Of a DNA stretch of 64,000 nt, positions 59,927 through 64,000 are shown piece by piece. The number at the start of each line of letters is the position of its first letter. Position 1 is the stretch's first letter. Origin of the DNA: Sporosarcina sp. E16_8 (GTDB lineage Bacteria > Bacillota > Bacilli > Bacillales_A > Planococcaceae); assembly GCF_017347095.1 (NCBI RefSeq), contig NZ_JADPRZ010000003.1, forward strand, positions 124,001 through 188,000, read 5' to 3'. The notes under the pieces were generated by a model. The model ran no database searches. It was not told where the DNA came from and saw only the letters and a list, made by a program, of their open reading frames with translations. The position numbers and the translations under genes are program-made.

Positions 59927-60478
59927 TCAGAACGAAACAAATAGAAATACGATGATTAATAGTAGTCCTGCCGAACCTGAGATTGTGAAATACTGCAATT
60001 TAAGCATGCGTCCTGCAAATAGCCAGAGCGCACAGTTCAATATAAGTAATCCGATTAGTAACATTGTGTGTCCTTCGAAGAAGATGACCCATAACTTTAA
60101 TGACATTAACAGCAACATCAATGAGGCCAATATGTATAAAACAGGTGCAACACCAATTTTAATAATCGATTTACTTATCGTCAATAAGAGAAATAAGAAC
60201 GAAACAACAGCCGCCAAGGTGATTGTCAATTCTGGGTATTGGACAAACACAAACATGGCCCCACTAACAATTACCGCTAGTATAGAAAACATACTAATAA
60301 TCCGATTCAATTTCTTTTTTTCCTTGACAAGAATCGCCTCGGTAGACTTCACTACCTTTTCATCCCCCCCCTGGGTATAGAGAGTGATAAGGAAATCACA
60401 GTAATGCTCAGGCAACAATTTATTCTGTTTCCAATATTTTATTTCCGAAATAATCATCCGTTTTCGCTGTGGATTCAT
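59927..60478 (-). CDS. multi-pass membrane protein of unknown function
   Basis: 183 aa from ATG 60478. After an N-terminal helical cytoplasmic region (RMIISEIKYWKQNKLLPEHY), residues 58-180 contain about five hydrophobic segments (FSILAVIVSGAMFVFVQYPE; VLYILASLMLLLMSLKLWVI). No motif is recognised. It lies between the acyl-CoA dehydrogenase and sigA. Confidence 0.75.
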   Translation of the reverse strand: MNPQRKRMIISEIKYWKQNKLLPEHYCDFLITLYTQGGDEKVVKSTEAILVKEKKKLNRIISMFSILAVIVSGAMFVFVQYPELTITLAAVVSFLFLLLTISKSIIKIGVAPVLYILASLMLLLMSLKLWVIFFEGHTMLLIGLLILNCALWLFAGRMLKLQYFTISGSAGLLLIIVFLFVSF

Positions 60479-60551
60479 AAGCAATAATCACTCCTTGAAA
60501 AGTGTAAGGTAAATCAGAGAGCGCCAATTAACAGCTCAGTTTTTTAACAGG

Positions 60552-60590
60552 GAAAAAAGCATCGGCACAAATTATGCCGATGCCTTTTTT
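60552..60590 (-). terminator. intrinsic terminator of the dnaG-sigA operon
   Basis: On the minus strand GCATCGGCA and TGCCGATGC flank TAATTTG and are followed by six T residues. It begins just after the sigA stop. Confidence 0.85.
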
Positions 60591-61707
60591 ATTCAAGAAA
60601 GTCTTTTAGTCGTTTACTTCTAGATGGGTGGCGTAGTTTGCGTAATGCTTTTGCCTCGATTTGACGAATTCGTTCACGGGTAACGCCGAATACTTTACCT
60701 ACTTCTTCAAGCGTTCTTGTACGACCATCATCCAGACCAAATCGTAGACGAAGTACGTTTTCTTCTCTGTCTGTCAACGTATCGAGTACGTCTTCTAATT
60801 GTTCTTTCAATAACTCATACGCTGCATGATCAGATGGTGATTGAGCCTCGGAGTCTTCTATGAAATCCCCTAGATGAGAATCGTCTTCTTCCCCAATTGG
60901 CGTTTCGAGTGAAACAGGCTCTTGTGCGATTTTCAGGATTTCACGTACTTTCTCAGCAGTTAAATCCATCTCTTCTCCAATTTCTTCTGGAGAAGGTTCA
61001 CGACCAAGATCCTGTAGCAATTGACGCTGAACACGGATCAATTTATTGATGGTTTCGACCATATGAACAGGAATCCGAATTGTACGGGCTTGGTCCGCGA
61101 TTGCACGAGTGATTGCCTGACGTATCCACCACGTTGCGTACGTACTGAATTTGAAGCCTTTCGTATGATCGAATTTCTCGACTGCCTTAATGAGCCCCAT
61201 GTTCCCTTCCTGAATTAAGTCAAGGAACAGCATGCCACGTCCAACATACCGTTTTGCAATACTAACGACTAGACGCAAGTTGGCTTCTGCAAGCCGCTTT
61301 TTCGCCTCTTCATCGCCATCCAAAATACGAATTGCAAGTTCAACTTCCTCCGCACCTGTCAGTAAATCAACACGACCAATTTCTTTCAAGTACATTCTCA
61401 CCGGATCGTTGATTTTAACACCTGGCGGGACACTGAGGTCATTTAAATCGAACTTTTCTTCTGCTACTACTTTGCCCTCATCGCCGGCTTCTTCATCGGC
61501 TTTGCGATCCATTTCAATTCCTTGTACTTCAATCAAATCAAGGAATTCTTCGAACTGTTCAGGTTCCATTTCAAATACAGATAACTTTTCAGTTACCTCA
61601 TCGAGCGTAAGTTCACCTGTTTTCTTTCCGGCCTCCAACAGGTTTGCCTTCACTTCTTCAACAGTCATTTCAATTTCCATATCTTCTGCTTGCTCTTTTT
61701 TACTCAT
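60589..61707 (-). CDS. sigA: primary sigma factor SigA
   Basis: 372 aa from ATG 61707 (TAGGAGG upstream). Region 2 is [20 protein letters not shown] followed by [20 protein letters not shown]; region 4 is [20 protein letters not shown]. The N-terminal acidic region 1.1 ([20 protein letters not shown]) is typical. It directs RNA polymerase to housekeeping promoters. It follows dnaG by 34 nt, forming the macromolecular synthesis operon. Confidence 0.98.
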   Translation of the reverse strand: MSKKEQAEDMEIEMTVEEVKANLLEAGKKTGELTLDEVTEKLSVFEMEPEQFEEFLDLIEVQGIEMDRKADEEAGDEGKVVAEEKFDLNDLSVPPGVKINDPVRMYLKEIGRVDLLTGAEEVELAIRILDGDEEAKKRLAEANLRLVVSIAKRYVGRGMLFLDLIQEGNMGLIKAVEKFDHTKGFKFSTYATWWIRQAITRAIADQARTIRIPVHMVETINKLIRVQRQLLQDLGREPSPEEIGEEMDLTAEKVREILKIAQEPVSLETPIGEEDDSHLGDFIEDSEAQSPSDHAAYELLKEQLEDVLDTLTDREENVLRLRFGLDDGRTRTLEEVGKVFGVTRERIRQIEAKALRKLRHPSRSKRLKDFLE

Positions 61708-61741
61708 CTTACCCGTTCCTCCTAAGTACACCGGAAGACGA

Positions 61742-63556
61742 CTACAACGTCGTCAATGATTTCCGGAGCTGTATAATTTCCCTGGCCAGCTCCAGCGCCC
61801 GGGTATGATCATTTATTTTTTCTGCTTCTTTCGATTCATGAATCTTTGCATGGATTGTCAAACTAACTTTATATTTTTCAAGGTGACTGATACAATCAGC
61901 AATTTCTTCCGCTGCGTGTTCAGGATCCCTTTCCACCATTGCAGATTCTAAGACGATTTTCCTAAGTTCTCGGTCTTCCAACGATTCCGCAAACCTGTGA
62001 AAATCAGGTATTCCATGTTGTTCATAAAACCCCGCGAGCCGAATGAAGATGGCAACATAGTCTTCTCGAACAAATAAGTTTTGCTTGTCCAATCGTATTC
62101 GATCAAACAATTCCCCATCACTTAGCAGGTGAAAGAGCAACAATCGCTCTGCACGCTCTGTACCCGTCTTCTTTCTGATTGGAACAGCAGGTTGGGGACG
62201 CATAGCTTCCCCATGCTTCGGTTCTGCTTTTGCTTTCTTCGCATGATTACCGGCCATTTTTATAAACTGCTGATTAATGGCTTCGATTGACACACCCGTC
62301 ACTGTTGAAAGCTGCCGAAAATAAAGATCCCGCTCTACTGGCGATGAACGTTTCGCTAATTCTTCCAATACTTCATGGATATATTGCAACACATCGTTTT
62401 CATAAGATAAGTTCTTTGATCGCTTCGCATATGCCATTATGAATGACATGTATGAATGGGGATTACCGATAACCTTTTCGCGAAATGCATCACCGCCGTG
62501 CTCTGTGATGTAATCGTCGGGGTCCATCTTTCCAGGCAACAACGCGATTTTAACATCCAACCCTTTTTGAGTGGCCATGTCTGCGAATCGTTTTGCTGCT
62601 TCCCATCCAGCATTATCTCCGTCACAGCAAATGATAAGATCTTTAGCAATTCTTTTTAATTTCAGTAAATGTGTATCTGATAAAGATGTGCCCATTACAG
62701 CAACACTATTCACCACACCCGCACGATCAGCCGTTATCGTGTCCATAAATCCTTCAAACAGTATTACTTTACCCGTTTTCCGGACGTTAAGACGTGCATT
62801 GTGAAAATTGTACAGAATATGACTTTTTTCGAATATCGGGGTTTCAGGACTATTTAGGTATTTAGCTTCCTGTTTTGAACTGGAAAGTATTCTTCCAGAG
62901 AATGCTACAACGTTTCCATTGTCGTCATGAAGCGGGAACATGATACGTGCTCGAAATCTGTCAAAATAGCCTGTACCATCGTCTTTCATGATGCAAAGTC
63001 CAGCTCGTTCCATATCCCTCATATCGAAACTCTTTCGCTTTAGGAGACTCGATAGCGCTTCATTATCATTAAGCGACCACCCGATTCCATATTTTTCGAT
63101 ACTCTCTCTTGTAAACCCTCTTTTTTCAAGATATTCGAGTGCCTCTTCACCTTCTACAGTATTCAAGAGTAGATGACTATAAAAGTTTGCAGCAAGTGCA
63201 TGCGCTTCAATCATAGATTTAAATTCGTTGTGCGGCTTTACTCCAGACCCCTCACTCACTGCGGCATCGATTTCAATACCTGTTCGTTCAGCGAGTTTTA
63301 CAACCGCTTCGGTGAAGGGACTATTTTCAATATCCATAATGAAGGTAATTGCATTTCCACTAGCGCCACAACCGAAACAATGAAAGAGTTGTTTATCTTC
63401 GGTAACAGAGAATGAAGGTGAGCTCTCATCGTGAAACGGGCAAAGCCCAAACCAGTTCTTCCCTCTTTTTGTAAGTTGCACATATTCTCCAATTAAATCT
63501 ACAATATCAGTCTTTGATCGGACGGCTTCTATAGTCTCTTCTGGTATTCTCGTCAT
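61742..63556 (-). CDS. dnaG: DNA primase DnaG
   Basis: 604 aa, ATG 63556. The zinc-binding domain [19 protein letters not shown] with HCFGCG lies at residues 38-65. The catalytic TOPRIM domain is near residues 250-340 ([40 protein letters not shown]). The C-terminal helicase-binding domain begins around residue 450. It synthesises RNA primers at the replication fork. Confidence 0.97.
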   Translation of the reverse strand: MTRIPEETIEAVRSKTDIVDLIGEYVQLTKRGKNWFGLCPFHDESSPSFSVTEDKQLFHCFGCGASGNAITFIMDIENSPFTEAVVKLAERTGIEIDAAVSEGSGVKPHNEFKSMIEAHALAANFYSHLLLNTVEGEEALEYLEKRGFTRESIEKYGIGWSLNDNEALSSLLKRKSFDMRDMERAGLCIMKDDGTGYFDRFRARIMFPLHDDNGNVVAFSGRILSSSKQEAKYLNSPETPIFEKSHILYNFHNARLNVRKTGKVILFEGFMDTITADRAGVVNSVAVMGTSLSDTHLLKLKRIAKDLIICCDGDNAGWEAAKRFADMATQKGLDVKIALLPGKMDPDDYITEHGGDAFREKVIGNPHSYMSFIMAYAKRSKNLSYENDVLQYIHEVLEELAKRSSPVERDLYFRQLSTVTGVSIEAINQQFIKMAGNHAKKAKAEPKHGEAMRPQPAVPIRKKTGTERAERLLLFHLLSDGELFDRIRLDKQNLFVREDYVAIFIRLAGFYEQHGIPDFHRFAESLEDRELRKIVLESAMVERDPEHAAEEIADCISHLEKYKVSLTIHAKIHESKEAEKINDHTRALELAREIIQLRKSLTTL

Positions 63557-63717
63557 CCTGTCACCAACCACTCTATCATGATTAAATTCGAGATAGTATT
63601 CAAAAATCCTTCATTTTCGACAAATTATTTTCGATTATGCTCGGAATCTTTCATACTACACTAAAAGCAAAGCTTTATCTCCATATAAACCTCATATTCA
63701 ATATTTTTTCTTCATCC

Positions 63718-63756
63718 GCAAAAGAAGAACCAACCCGTAGTAGCGGTCGGTCCTTC
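63718..63756 (-). terminator. intrinsic terminator after the yqfL-like gene
   Basis: Minus-strand GAAGGACCGACC and GGTTGGTTCTTC pair (two wobbles) around GCTACTACG and are followed by TTTTGC. It isolates the dnaG gene from the preceding gene. The rest of 63572-63823 is AT-rich and holds only a short CCGTTAA/TTAACGG hairpin. Confidence 0.75.
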
Positions 63757-63823
63757 TACATCCCTGTTTCTTCGTTTTAAATAGCCGTTAACCTCGAGAT
63801 TAACGGTATTTACCACTTCCTGC

Positions 63824-64000
63824 TTAAGGATGACGATTCGTAATTTCACTTAATATAACATTTGCCGTTTCCTCTACGGCCCTGTTTGTTACATCGATAA
63901 CATTGCAACCGATTTTCGAGACGACATTATTAAAATGCGTAATTTCGGCTTCAATCCGTTCAACTCGCGCATAATTTGCATCATCTTTTAAACCAAGTGC
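63824..64000 (-). CDS. yqfL: pyruvate, phosphate dikinase regulatory protein (YqfL-like), partial C-terminus
   Basis: The last 58 residues before TAA at 63826-63824 are visible; the gene continues beyond the right edge. ALGLKDDANYARVERIEAEI then KIGCNVIDVTNRAVEETANV is the C-terminal signature of the bifunctional kinase/pyrophosphorylase family. In B. subtilis yqfL lies beside dnaG, as here. Confidence 0.9.
   Translation of the reverse strand, partial: ALGLKDDANYARVERIEAEITHFNNVVSKIGCNVIDVTNRAVEETANVILSEITNRHP

Noticed and set aside
1-64000. CRISPR arrays, rRNA and tRNA genes, insertion sequences
   Set aside because: I saw no regularly spaced repeats, no rRNA or tRNA-like cloverleaf sequences and no transposase genes. 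A tRNAscan or Infernal search would settle RNA genes.

Overview
The window reads as a chromosome segment of a low-to-moderate GC Bacillales bacterium, most like Planococcaceae (Sporosarcina-type). The reason is gene order: on the right a Bacillus-type core block runs comGA - yqgY - yqgX - yqgW - yqgU - LTA synthase - yqgQ - 5-FCL - rpmG - pbp - sodA - yqgC - yqgB - yqfZ - ispG - yqfW - zur - znuBC - yqfT - nfo - cshB - yqfQ - ispH - yqfO - trmK - cccA - sigA - dnaG - yqfL. The genus is an inference; no rRNA or other marker was available to fix it.

Positions 1 to about 33,600 are one end of an integrated siphovirus-type prophage, whose other end lies left of the window. From the left edge rightwards, nearly all on the minus strand: baseplate and tail tip (1-5015), tape measure (5012-9454), tail chaperones with a predicted -1 frameshift (9459-10081), tail tube, head-tail connectors, HK97 capsid, ClpP-like prohead protease, portal, terminase large and P27 small subunits, and HNH nuclease with a probable cos site (17.6 kb). 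Then come an accessory segment (18.0-25.7 kb) that also holds the late-control genes (ArpU-type regulator, small tyrosine recombinase, XtrA-like), the replication module (22 helicase-loader/replisome-organizer genes region 26.7-28.5 kb, a sliding-clamp-like protein, Rha antirepressor), a Cro/CI switch with visible operators (30.6-31.6 kb), and a large serine integrase (31.7-33.6 kb).

The prophage sits inside comGA, the ATPase of the competence pseudopilus, immediately after its Walker A motif. The lysogen should therefore be unable to make ComGA unless the element excises.

The accessory segment carries three candidate anti-phage modules. One is a two-gene operon of a soluble 309-aa protein resembling lambda RexA in layout plus a four-helix membrane protein like RexB (18.6-20.1 kb). 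The second is a 420-aa protein with a HEPN ribonuclease motif (20.5-21.8 kb). The third is a DUF4393/Abi-alpha-type protein on the opposite strand (24.8-25.6 kb). A very short plus-strand transcription unit with a consensus promoter and terminator (23.85-24.06 kb) is also unexplained.

The chromosomal part (34-64 kb) is mostly conserved housekeeping: envelope synthesis (LTA synthase, class B PBP), isoprenoid MEP-pathway enzymes IspG and IspH, zinc uptake with its Zur repressor, DNA repair (Nfo), RNA helicase CshB, and the dnaG-sigA macromolecular synthesis operon. Recognisable control sites include a perfect cre site before an acyl-CoA dehydrogenase, a PhoP-like box beside a Na/Pi cotransporter, a Zur-like box before znuC, and a related pair of intergenic repeats at 49.3 and 56.0 kb.
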